From Zoogloea sp. (lineage in GTDB: Bacteria; Pseudomonadota; Gammaproteobacteria; Burkholderiales; Rhodocyclaceae): a stretch of DNA of 28,272 nt. The translations under genes were made by a program, and so were the position numbers. Location: the NCBI GenBank assembly GCA_016720685.1, contig JADKKC010000052.1, positions 1-28,272 on the forward strand, given 5' to 3'. This document shows, piece after piece, positions 17,142-25,626 of this stretch (position 1 is its first letter; every line of letters starts with the position of its first letter). The notes under the pieces were generated by a model that was not told the DNA's origin, ran no database searches, and saw only the letters and a list, made by a program, of their open reading frames with translations.

Positions 17142-17777
17142 CTAGTCGAGCCCCTTCGGATCGGTGCGGAGGATCAATCGGGCCAGGTCGGCCGCGCTGC
17201 CGGTACCGGTCTTGTCCATCACACGCTGGCGATGCACATGCACGGTGTTGTCGCTGATGCCAAGCAGCCGCGCGACCTCCTTGTTGGCCAGCCCCAGAGC
17301 CAGGAGGCGGGCCACCTCCCGCTCGCGGGCCGACAGGCGGGTCAGGACCTCCAGCGCTTCGTCCTGGCGGCGCTGGGCGGCATGACGCTCCAGGCTCACC
17401 TGAACCGCCCGCTCCACCGCATCGAGAAAGAGCTGGTCCTTGAAGGGCTTCTGCAAGAAGTCGAGCGCACCGTCCTTCATCGCCTGTACGGCCAGCTCCA
17501 CATCCCCGTGGCCGGTCATGAAGATCACGGGAAACAGCGATCCGATAGCCAGCAGGCGCCGCTGCAGCTCCAGCCCGCTCAGCCGCGGCATGCGGATGTC
17601 GAGGACGATGCAGCCGCCCGCAACGGGGAAGACCGGCGCGGCGGCGAGGAAGGCTTCGCCGGATTCGTGCCCCGCCGCCTGCCAGCCCACCGATTCGAGC
17701 AGGAACAGCAGGGAGCGGAGGAACGGGGCTTCGTCATCCACCACGTGGATCACGGGCGTGTCAGGGGAGGCAGTCAT
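17142..17777 (-). CDS. two-component response regulator, FixJ/TtrR type
   Basis: Receiver plus LuxR-type HTH, 211 aa. Receiver residues: acidic pair in HVVDDE (14-15), phospho-acceptor Asp60 in VLDIRMP, Thr in MTGHGD and Lys in LQKPF. The output HTH reads LSAREREVARLLALGLANKEVARLLGISDNTVHVH (in part). The ATG at 17777 overlaps the 3' end of the kinase gene by 17 bp, so the pair is co-translated. A longer reading from 18002 is an overlap with the kinase and rejected. Intact. It lies 95 bp upstream of the triheme cytochrome gene, consistent with control of the cytochrome/Tsd genes. Confidence 0.9.
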   Translation of the reverse strand: MTASPDTPVIHVVDDEAPFLRSLLFLLESVGWQAAGHESGEAFLAAAPVFPVAGGCIVLDIRMPRLSGLELQRRLLAIGSLFPVIFMTGHGDVELAVQAMKDGALDFLQKPFKDQLFLDAVERAVQVSLERHAAQRRQDEALEVLTRLSAREREVARLLALGLANKEVARLLGISDNTVHVHRQRVMDKTGTGSAADLARLILRTDPKGLD

Positions 17778-19195
17778 GAACTCTCTCGGGCTGAGCTTGC
17801 GCCCCGTCAACCAGGGGCAGCGTGAAATAGATGACCAGGCCGGGGCCGGGTCGGGCTTCGATGGCGCCAATCTCGCCACCATGCGCTTCGATGATGGTCT
17901 TGCAGATGGACAAGCCAAGTCCCAGGCCATCGGGCTTGGTCGTGAAAAAGGCCTCGAACAGCCGCGCCTGCAGTTCGGGCGACAGACCCGGGCCGTGGTC
18001 ACGGACCGCCACGCTACAGCGCGCCCCTTCCCGGCTCAGGCTGACCTCGATGGGCAGATCGCAGCCCACCGCCTGCTGGGCATTCCAGGCGTTCTTGAAC
18101 AGGTTGAGCAAGACCTGCTGGGCCTGCAGCGGATCCACCCACACCTGCAGCCCCGCCGCCGCGCTCTCCTGCCGCAGCGTCACCCCGGGGACGCCCGCAA
18201 GGAGCCAGCTGGTCTCGGACACCCGAAGCCCCGCGCCCCCCGCCCCGCCCGCGCGGGGCCGGCGGGGCCCCGCCCCGGGCGGCGGGCGGGGGGCCCCCCC
18301 CCCCCGCCGCGCCCCACCGCGGGCCTCCATGGCCTGGGTCAGCTCCCGCGTGCGCCGTTGCACCAGATGTTCCACGTGCAGGGTGTAAGCCCCCCAGGCC
18401 AGCAGCATCGCCACCAGGCCGCACACCCACGCCCAGTAGCGCTCCCACAGGGAGGGCCAGGCGGTTTCGCGCAGGAAGGCATAGGGGCCGATCTGCAGCG
18501 CCTGCAGCAGTTCATGCACCGGGTGGTAGTCCGCCGGCACGCTCCATGACTGCCCCGCCGCATCCGGCGAAAGGGACAGCAGGGCCACCAGCACATCCCG
18601 CGACAGGGCCGGCGGCGTGGACCGCGCCGCGGCGAAGGCCCAGCCCGGATAGAGGCGGGACGACACCCGGCAGCGGCTCATGTCGGCACGGGGCGACAGC
18701 ACCCGGAGCTGGCCCGGCCTCAGCGCCCCCTCCTGCTCCAGGTGCTCCAGCAGGCAGGCCCGCAGCACCCCGGCATCCGCATCGCCGTTGAGCACGGACT
18801 CCACCACCTTCGCCATGGGAAAACCGGTCAGCACCGGCCGGGGCTGGCCCTGCTCGGGGTCCAGCCCCAGGCGGCGCAGCTCCGCCCACAGAATCTGGTA
18901 GCCGCCAAAGGCATCGACCGACGCGGCGGCCAGGGTCCGCCCCTTGAGGTCGGCCAGCGCGGCAAGTGCTCCTCCAGCTGGTTCATCAGGGACGACCAGC
19001 GGATCTCCGCTTCCCTCCTCAAGCCCCGTTGGTGCCACGGCCGGGCGAACGCCGCATCCGCCGACCGGCGGGGCCGCCCACCGGTCCCCCAGGGTTCATC
19101 AGGGGCGAGCGCCGCGGCCCCCCCGCCCCCGGGGCGGGGGGCGTGAAGAAGCCAAGCATCATAAGGGCAACAAGCGCGCGGAACGGACACCTCAT
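17761..19195 (-). pseudogene. TtrS-like sensor histidine kinase, damaged (parts of sensor and H-box missing)
   Basis: TtrS senses tetrathionate through a periplasmic PhnD-like binding domain. Here a signal peptide (MRCPFRALVALMMLGFF, ATG 19195) is followed by a G/C-homopolymer stretch at about 19040-19145, then in other frames WSSLMNQLEEHLP and LADLKGRTLAAASVDAFGGY, TGFPMAKVVESVL, DADAGVLRACLLEHL, YHPVHELLQALQIGPYAF, a membrane helix (YWAWVCGLVAMLLAWGAY) and a coiled start (RRTRELTQAMEARG). The H-box region is missing, replaced by about 80 bp of C/G runs (18230-18310). The ATPase domain returns intact with NLFKNAWNA (N box), RDHGPG, FFTTKPDGLGLGL. As written it cannot autophosphorylate. Confidence 0.8.
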
Positions 19196-19254
19196 GGGCG
19201 AGAGTGTCCGCCGGATGTGACTCCCAGGACAAGCGGGCCAAGCGTCCGGGCCGT

Positions 19255-20839
19255 TCAGGCCGCCCGGCTCACCAGGGCGCGCAGTTCATTCTTGGCCACC
19301 TTGTTGGAGGCATTGACCGGCAGAGCGTCGAAGAAACGCACGTAGCGGGGCACCTTGTAGTTGGCCATGTTCTCCCGGCTCCAGGCGATCAGGCCGCCTT
19401 CGTCCAGGGTGGCGCCGGGGCGCCGCACCACGCAGGCGCAGCCCACTTCGCCCATGCGCTCGTCGGGCACACCCACCACTGCCACCTGGGCGATGGCCGG
19501 ATGCGCCGTCAGCGCGGCTTCGATCTCGGCCGGGTAGCAGTTGAAGCCGCCGACGATGAACATGTCCTTGAGCCGGTCGGTGATGCGCAGGTAGCCCCGC
19601 TCGTCCAGGGTGCCGATGTCGCCGGTGTGCAGCCAGCCGTCGCCATCGATGGTCTCGGCGGTGGCCTCCGGGTTCTCGAAGTAGCCCTTCATCACGTGAA
19701 AGCCGCGCAGGCAGATTTCGCCGGGCGTCAAGGGTGGCAAGGGCCGGCCCTGCGGGTCCAGGATACACACCTCGGTGCCGGGAATGGCCTTGCCGCTGGT
19801 GCCGGCAATGGTGGCGGCGTCGTCGTCCGGGTTGCAGATCGTGGCCAGGCCGCCACATTCGGTCAGGCCGTAGGCGGTGGTCACCGCCCGGATGCCCAAC
19901 TCCCGGCGCATGCGTTCGATCAGGATCGGCGGAATCGTCGAAGCGCCGGTCACCGCGATGCGCAGCGACGACAGGTCGGACTCGGCCAGGCGGGGGTGGG
20001 CCAGCATCGACAGGTAAAGGGTGGGCGGGCCGGGCAGCGCGGTGATGCGGTCGGACTCGATGCGCTGGAACACGGCTTCGGCGTCGAAGACCGGCTGGGG
20101 GCAGGATGGTGGCGCCGGCGATCAGGCAGGTGATCCAGCCGGCCTTGTAGCCGAAGCTGTGAAAGAAGGGATTGACCACCAGGTAGCGGTCGCCCGCCTG
20201 CAGCCCGATGATCCGCACGTATTCGGCAAAGGCCCGCAGGGTGGGGGCGTGGGCGCTCATCACGCCCTTGGCCTTGCCGGTGGTGCCGGAGGTGAACATC
20301 AGATCGGCGATGTCGTCCGGGCGCACGGCATCGGCCCGGGCGCGGGCCTGCTCGGCGCTGATGCCGGCGCCGCTGGCCAGAAAGTCCGCCCAGGGCTGGC
20401 CGCCCTGTCCTGGCCCCAGCACCACGATCTTGTCCACACAGGCCGGACGCACCGGCGCCAGCAGGGCCGGGTAGTCGGTGCCCAGAAAATCGCCGATGCA
20501 GAACAGCAGGCGGGCGTGGCTGCGGGCCAGGATATCGGCGGCCTCAATGCCCTTCATGCGGGTGTTGATGGGCACCATCACCGCGCCGGCGCAGTGGATG
20601 CCGAGCGCCGCCAGCACCCAGTCGATGCAGTTGGGTGCCCAGATGGCCACCTTGTCGCCGGGCTGGATGCCGTGGGCCATCAGGGCGCCGCTTACCGCCA
20701 GGGCCTCGCCGGGCAGTTCGGCGTAGGTGATGTGGCGGCCCGGTTCTTCGAGGGCCGTCCGCGCGCCATGCTGGCGGGCGGCGGAGAACAGCAGGGCCGG
20801 AATGGTGGGGGCGATGGCGGGAAGCATTGCGTCGTTCAT
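19255..20839 (-). CDS. FadD3-like acyl-CoA ligase (ANL superfamily), one frameshift
   Basis: ATP-dependent activation of a carboxylic acid to its CoA thioester. Motifs: the P-loop FTSGTTGKAKGVMSAH, PFFHSFGYKAG, AYGLTECGG, GDGWLHTGDIG, LKDMFIVGGFNCYPAEIE and the C-terminal ANYKVPRYVRFFDALP with the catalytic-lysine region NASNKVAKNEL. The pattern of MSAHxxT, VNPFFHSFGYKAG and LPGPPT closely recalls FadD3, which activates the steroid C/D-ring acid HIP. The frame breaks at a C5 run near 20097-20101 (ILPPAGLRR); removing one C gives ILPQPVFDAEAVFQRIESD and a continuous protein of about 527 aa. The start ATG 20839 is 3 bp after the SDR stop, so the two form an operon. Confidence 0.88.
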
Positions 20840-20842
20840 GGT

Positions 20843-21603
20843 TCAGGCACTCATCACGAACTGGCCGCTGTCCCCCGCAATTCGATCCCGTTGATGGCGC
20901 GGGCTTCGTCGGAGGCCAGAAAAAGCACTGCCGCGGCCACGTCTTCGGGCTGGCAGGCGCGGAACATGGGGTCCACGTCGATGGTGAAACGGGCCGGATC
21001 GAGCCCCGGCGGGTAGGCCGCGGCGCTCATCGGGGTGAGCACGCCGTCCGGGTGCACCGAGTTGCAGCGGATGCGGTATTTCTGACGCCGGCAGTGGGCC
21101 GCCACCGCCCGGCTGAGGGCGGCGATGGCGCCCTTCGAGCCGCAATAGGCAACGTAATCGTCCTTGCCCGCCAGGCCGGCGATGGACGACATATTGACGA
21201 TGGAAGCGCCGCCGCCCTCCTTCATCAGGGCGACGCCCTCCCGGCAGCCCAGGAAGACGCTGTCGGCATTGACGCGCATCAGGCGCTGCCAGTCGTCCAG
21301 GCTGGCGTCCTCGATGGAACCCTTGATGAGGATGCCGGCGTTGTTCACCAGAATGTCCAGGCGGCCGAAGAGGGCTTTGATTTCGCTCATGACCTGTTTC
21401 CAGTCGGCCTCGCAGGCCGCGTCCTGGCGCAGAAAAATTGCACTGTCGCCGATGTGCCCGGCCAGGGCGCGGCCGGCCTCCTCGGCGATGTCGGTGATCA
21501 CCACCCGTGCGCCCTCCCGGGCCAGCAGTTCGACCGTGGCCTTGCCGAGGCCGCTGGCCCCGCCGGTGACCAGGGCCACCTTGTCTTGTACGCGTCCTGC
21601 CAT
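20843..21603 (-). CDS. SDR-family NAD(P)-dependent oxidoreductase
   Basis: Classical short-chain dehydrogenase of about 253 aa: TGGASGLG (residues 13-20), TDIAE (Asp38, favours NAD), LVNNAG (85-90), the catalytic Ser in NMSS (139-140) and Tyr153/Lys157 in YCGSK. The main frame ends GIELRGTAASS at 20854. A shift in the G5 run at 20872-20876 gives the usual ending DSGQFVMSA with a stop at 20843, directly before the ligase gene. The ATG at 21603 has AAGGAGAC upstream. HPDGVLTPM and the 3-beta/17-beta-HSD-like features suit a hydroxysteroid or hydroxyacyl substrate, but this is inference. Confidence 0.88.
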
Positions 21604-21635
21604 GTGTGTCTCCTTGGATTCCGTCGTGCCGGGGC

Positions 21636-23407
21636 TCAGGCGCCCCGGGCGATGTGGTGGGCGGCGATGTAGCCGAAGGTCATGGCCGGGCCCAGGGTGC
21701 CGCCGGCGCCCGGATAGGCGGTGCCCATCACCGAGGCCGAGGTGTTGCCGATGGCGTAGAGGCCGGGGATCGGGCTGCCGTCGGCGCGGATCACCTGGGC
21801 CTCGGCGTTGGTGAGCAGGCCGCCCTTGGTGCCGATGTCGCCGGCGTCGAGACGCATGGCGTAAAAGGGGCCCTTGGCAATGGGCGCCAGGCAGGGATTG
21901 GGCTTGACGTTCACGTCGCCGTAGTAAAGGTCGAAAGCATTGCCCCCGCGGGCGAAGTCCGTGTCGATGCCGGTGCGCGCGTATTCGTTCATCTGCCGCA
22001 CCGTGGCGGCGAGGCCGGCGGCGTCCACACCGATCTGGCCGGCGAGCTCGGCCAGGGTCTCGGCCTTCCAGTAAACGCTGTTGAGCCACTCCTTGCGCAG
22101 GCGGCTGTCGGGCATCACCTGGCCGGGCATCAAGGGGCCCATCGCGTAGTTGAAGCGGAAGTGGGCATCGAAGATCACCCAGGCCGGGATCGAACGGCCG
22201 CCGCTGCTCGCGTTGTCCTTGTACATGGCGTCCACGAATTCCAGGTAGGGCGCCGCTTCGTTGACGAAACGCCGGCCCAGGCCATTCACCACGATGGCCC
22301 CGGAAAGGCCGCTCGGCAAACACGCCCGCGGGGCTTTTCTTCCTTCGGCACCGCGATGGTGGGCGCCCACCAGCACCATTCTAGCAGGTCGGTGGCCGCG
22401 CCGGCCGCCTGGCCGGCGATCAGCGCCGCGCCGGTATTGCAGCCCGGCGGGGTGGCGCTCCAGCCGGCGCGGGTGGGGGCAGGCAGGTATTTCTCGCGCA
22501 GTTGCTGGTTCTGCTCGAAGCCGCCGGCGCCAAAGATCACGCCCTTGCGGGCCCTGAGCGTGCGGCGCACACCGCCCTGCTCCACCACGATGCCGCTGAC
22601 TTTGCCCCCATCCAGCACCAGCTCCCGGAAGTCGGTCTTCAGCCACAGGGGCACATCCCTATCCATCAGGGAGCGACGCAGGGAACTCACCAGCGCGCTG
22701 CCCAGGCCGGCGCGGCGGTCCATGCGGCTCTTGCGGCGCCAGCGCAGATCCAGCTGGTAACGCAACATCAGTCCCATGATCTTGAAGCGCCAGCCGCGCT
22801 CCTTGGCCATGGCCTTGTGGGCGTCGCGGGCGGTCCAGGCAATGCGGCCCATCAGCAGCGTTGATGGAGACGGGCTGCGCAGGTTCTTCAACTCGTCGCC
22901 CAGCAAGCTGGTGTCGAAGAGTTCCGGGTCCAGGCTGCGGCCCCCTGGCAGAGCGCCGGGCAGATGCTGGTAGTAGTCCGGGTACTTGTGGGCCACCGCG
23001 TAACGCACTCGGGACTTTGTCTCCAGGTACTGGATCATCTTTGGCGCGTGCTCCAGGTAGGCCCGCAGGCGGCTCTCGTCCACCCGGCCGCCGGTGGCGG
23101 CACGCAGGTAGTAGGTGAGCGCCAGCTCGCCGCTGTCACGGCCGCCGATGCGCTAGAAGTAATGGTTGTCGGGGATCCAGATCCCGCCGCCGGAGATGGC
23201 CGAGGTGCCCCCGAACTTGTCGCTTTTTTCCACCATCAGCACCGACAGGCCCTGGTCGGCGGCGGTTACCGCCGCGGTCATGGCACCCGCGCCGGAGCCG
23301 ACGACGATGACGTCGAAGGCGGTCTGGGACTGATCTTGTGCGCTCACGCTGGCCTCGCTGAAGTGGATGTCGGCCCCGATATTCCCGCGGGTATCCGATG
23401 CGGCCAT
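21636..23407 (-). pseudogene. KstD-family FAD-dependent dehydrogenase, with in-frame TAG and frameshifts
   Basis: Relatives introduce a C=C bond next to a ketone in steroid rings (delta-1-dehydrogenases). Visible in order: FAD site VIVVGSGAGAMTAA with VEKSDKFGGTSAISGG; then at 23153-23155 an amber TAG after DNHYF, with the same frame continuing RIGGRDSGELALTYYLRAA, RVDESRLRAYLEHAPKM; ARKGVIFGAGGFEQN; WWAPTIAVPKEEKPRG; then two indels within about 30 bp near 22300-22330; then VVNGLGRRFVNEAAPYLEF to NTSASVMGTAYPGAGGTLGP and AMTFGYIAAHHI at the C-terminus. Restored length is about 590 aa, near the family size. ATG 23407 has no clear ribosome site. Whether the lesions are real needs read-level checking. 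Confidence 0.78.
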
Positions 23408-23642
23408 CGTCAAAGCGGACTAGCCCGATCCGGCGGCGGGGCCACGGCCTGATTTAGTCCAATTGGCCGATGCCGGGCGGACGGGCCGACGCGATGATTT
23501 CGTGAGCTGCTGCGTTTTTGTGTTTGGTGCCTGGCTTTCCGTTGTTCTACGTTGGATTGGCCGGGTGCTTCCCACGGCCGGGTTTGCACACCCGGCCGGC
23601 TACGGCGGCGCGGAGCGATGCTCCGCGAAACCCCGCCTCCGC

Positions 23643-24081
23643 CCCCGGCGGGCGACCTTCTTCTTGCTTCGCCAAGAAAGAAGGCAAGAAAGGCGACCCG
23701 GCTTCCCCGGTCGTTCGCGTTGCGAACGACTGCCCTGCGCTGCTCGGCGGGTCAGGACGGGCTTTTCCGCAAACACCGAGCCTTTGCTGAAACGGGGGGT
23801 GGTGATCAACAGGAAAAGCAGAACCCCGACGTCTCGTAAGCACCTGCGTCTCCGTAGAGGCTCGGTGCCCGGTAAAAAGCCCGTTCCGACCCGCCGAGCA
23901 GCGCAGCGACAGGCGGGGTAGTCCGGCGCGGCTGTCTGAGCCCGAAGGGCGAGTTCCGCGCTGGCCGCCTGGCGTGAGCAGCGCAGGGCAGTCATTCGCC
24001 TAAGCGAATGACCGGGTTGGCCGGGTCGCCTTCTTTGCCTTCTTTCTTGGCGAAGCAAGAAAGAAGGTCGCCCGCCGGGGC
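23643..24081. repeat. compound inverted repeat in the intergenic region 23408-24167
   Basis: The outer arms at 23643-23745 and 23976-24081 are near-perfect reverse complements of about 100 bp: both contain a CAAGAAAGAAGGCAA core next to GGCGACC and end in the CTGCCCTGCGCTGCTC motif. A second pair at 23734-23766 and 23874-23906 (CTGCGCTGCTCGGCGGGTC side with GGGCTTTT) is nested and shares the inner end of the left arm. The GAAGCAAGAAAGAAGG core resembles intergenic repeats I know from beta- and gammaproteobacteria. Open frames here (for example 23463-23921) are repeat-encoded and not real genes. The remaining gap has no other feature I can support. Confidence 0.85.
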
Positions 24082-24167
24082 GAGACCCGGCCAACGTAAC
24101 GCCAAACACCGGAAAGCCCCTACCCGACTCACCCCCCTGAAAACCCCATCAACCCCCGGAGAACCTC

Positions 24168-25580
24168 ATGCCCCAACCCCGCCGTTTCAGCCCTGCCCGC
24201 TCCTGCTTCATCGAGGACGTTCCCCACTGGGATCTGGAGACCGATGTGCTCGTCGTCGGCTTTGGCGCCGCCGGTGCCTGTGCCGCCATCGAGGCCCGCC
24301 AGGCCGGAGTCCGGGTGCGGGTGCTGGAGGTCGCATCGGCCGGTGGAGGCAGCGCGGCGTGGTCCGGCGGCGAGGTGTACGTGGGCGGCAGCGGCGGCAC
24401 CAGCGTGCAGCGGGCCCACGGTTTCGAGGACAGCACCGAGGATCTGGCCGCCTACCTGATGATGGCCGGCGGCCCTGGTGCCGACGGCGAGCGGGTGCAG
24501 GCCTACGCCCACGGAGCCGAGGCCCATTTCCGCTGGCTGCAGGACCAGGGCGTGCCCTTCAAGGGCAGCTACCTGCCGGGCAAGTGGATCGAACCCACCA
24601 CCGACGACACCCTGCTGTGGTCCGGCAGCGAGCAGGCCTGGCCCTTCCGCGACAAGGCCCGCCCGGCGCCCCGCGGCCACACCGCCCAGTTTGTGGGTTG
24701 GGGCGGTGGCAAGGTGCTGATGGAAAAGCTGTGCGCCCGTGCCGCCGAGCTGGGGGCCGAAGTGCACACCGACAGCCGTGCCCTCACCCTGATCGTGGAT
24801 CACACCCATGCGGTGGCCGGCGTGGTGGCCCGCATGGACGGCGCCGAGAAGTTCATCCGGGCGCACAAGGGCGTGATCCTGTGCGCCGGCGGCTTCATCC
24901 TCAACAAGGCCATGCTGGCCCGCTTCACCCCTGGCGCGCTGGCTTGCAACAAGGAAGTGTCCGGCGGCAACGACGACGGTTCGGGCATCCGCATGGGCAT
25001 GGCGGTGGGCGGCGCGGCCATTCACATGGACCAGTTTTTCGCCACCGTGCCCTTCTTTCCGCCCGCGTCCCTGGTCAAGGGCATCTTCATCAACGGGCGC
25101 GGAGAGCGCTTCATCAACGAGGATGCCTACCACGGCCGGGTGGCCCACTATGTGCTGCGCCAACCGGAGGGCAAGGCCTGGCTGCTGGTGGATAACGAGA
25201 TTTTCGGGCGGCCGGTGATCAAGCCGGACGTCACCGTCGCCGCCGTGGGCGAGACCTGGGAAGAGGTGGAGCAGGAGCTGGGGCTGCCGGCGGGCAGCCT
25301 GGTGCACACCGTCAAGACCTTCAACGAAGAGGCCGCAGCAGGCCGCGACCCGCTCTTTCACAAGGCCGCCGACTGGCTGCGCCCTCTCACCCAGGCGCCC
25401 TTCGCCGCCATCAGCTATTGCAGCGCCGAACTGGAAGCCCACGCCTTCACCCTCGGCGGCCTCGCCACCCGTCCCGGCGGGGAGGTGCTCGATGGTGACG
25501 GCCAGCCGATTCCGGGCCTGTTCGTCGCTGGGGATTCCACCTTCTTCGGACGCATGGCCGGGCGGACGGCTGCGGCCTGA
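24168..25580 (+). CDS. FAD-dependent oxidoreductase, KstD/fumarate-reductase flavoprotein family
   Basis: The 470-aa protein has an N-terminal FAD-binding VLVVGFGAAGACAAIEARQAG (about residues 27-48) with a VLEVASAGGGSAAWSGGEVYVGG-type second segment, GVILCAGGFILNKAML, FINGRGERFINEDAYH, and GLFVAG near the end. The last is joined directly to DSTFFGRMAGR. In relatives about 20 residues with a glycine-rich YSSG(x)S segment lie between them, close to the flavin, so an in-frame deletion is suspected. The ATG at 24168 follows CGGAGAA. It reads away from the other flavoprotein gene across the inverted repeat. Probably acts on a cyclic ketone or CoA-linked ring, but the substrate is not determinable. 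Confidence 0.82.
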   Translation: MPQPRRFSPARSCFIEDVPHWDLETDVLVVGFGAAGACAAIEARQAGVRVRVLEVASAGGGSAAWSGGEVYVGGSGGTSVQRAHGFEDSTEDLAAYLMMAGGPGADGERVQAYAHGAEAHFRWLQDQGVPFKGSYLPGKWIEPTTDDTLLWSGSEQAWPFRDKARPAPRGHTAQFVGWGGGKVLMEKLCARAAELGAEVHTDSRALTLIVDHTHAVAGVVARMDGAEKFIRAHKGVILCAGGFILNKAMLARFTPGALACNKEVSGGNDDGSGIRMGMAVGGAAIHMDQFFATVPFFPPASLVKGIFINGRGERFINEDAYHGRVAHYVLRQPEGKAWLLVDNEIFGRPVIKPDVTVAAVGETWEEVEQELGLPAGSLVHTVKTFNEEAAAGRDPLFHKAADWLRPLTQAPFAAISYCSAELEAHAFTLGGLATRPGGEVLDGDGQPIPGLFVAGDSTFFGRMAGRTAAA

Positions 25581-25594
25581 GGGCTGCGGCAAAC

Positions 25595-25614
25595 GCCGGC
25601 TCGGGGGAGCCGGC
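25595..25614. terminator. hairpin between convergent flavoprotein and acyl-CoA dehydrogenase genes
   Basis: GCCGGCTC and GAGCCGGC form a perfect 8-bp stem with a GGGG loop in the 46-bp gap between the two stops. There is no T run, so it is a candidate bidirectional terminator only. Confidence 0.45.
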
Positions 25615-25626
25615 GGAAAGGCCGGC

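Noticed and set aside
23463..24109. Short proteins with KKARKATRLP-like segments on both strands
   Set aside because: They are translations of the inverted repeat and its nested copies.
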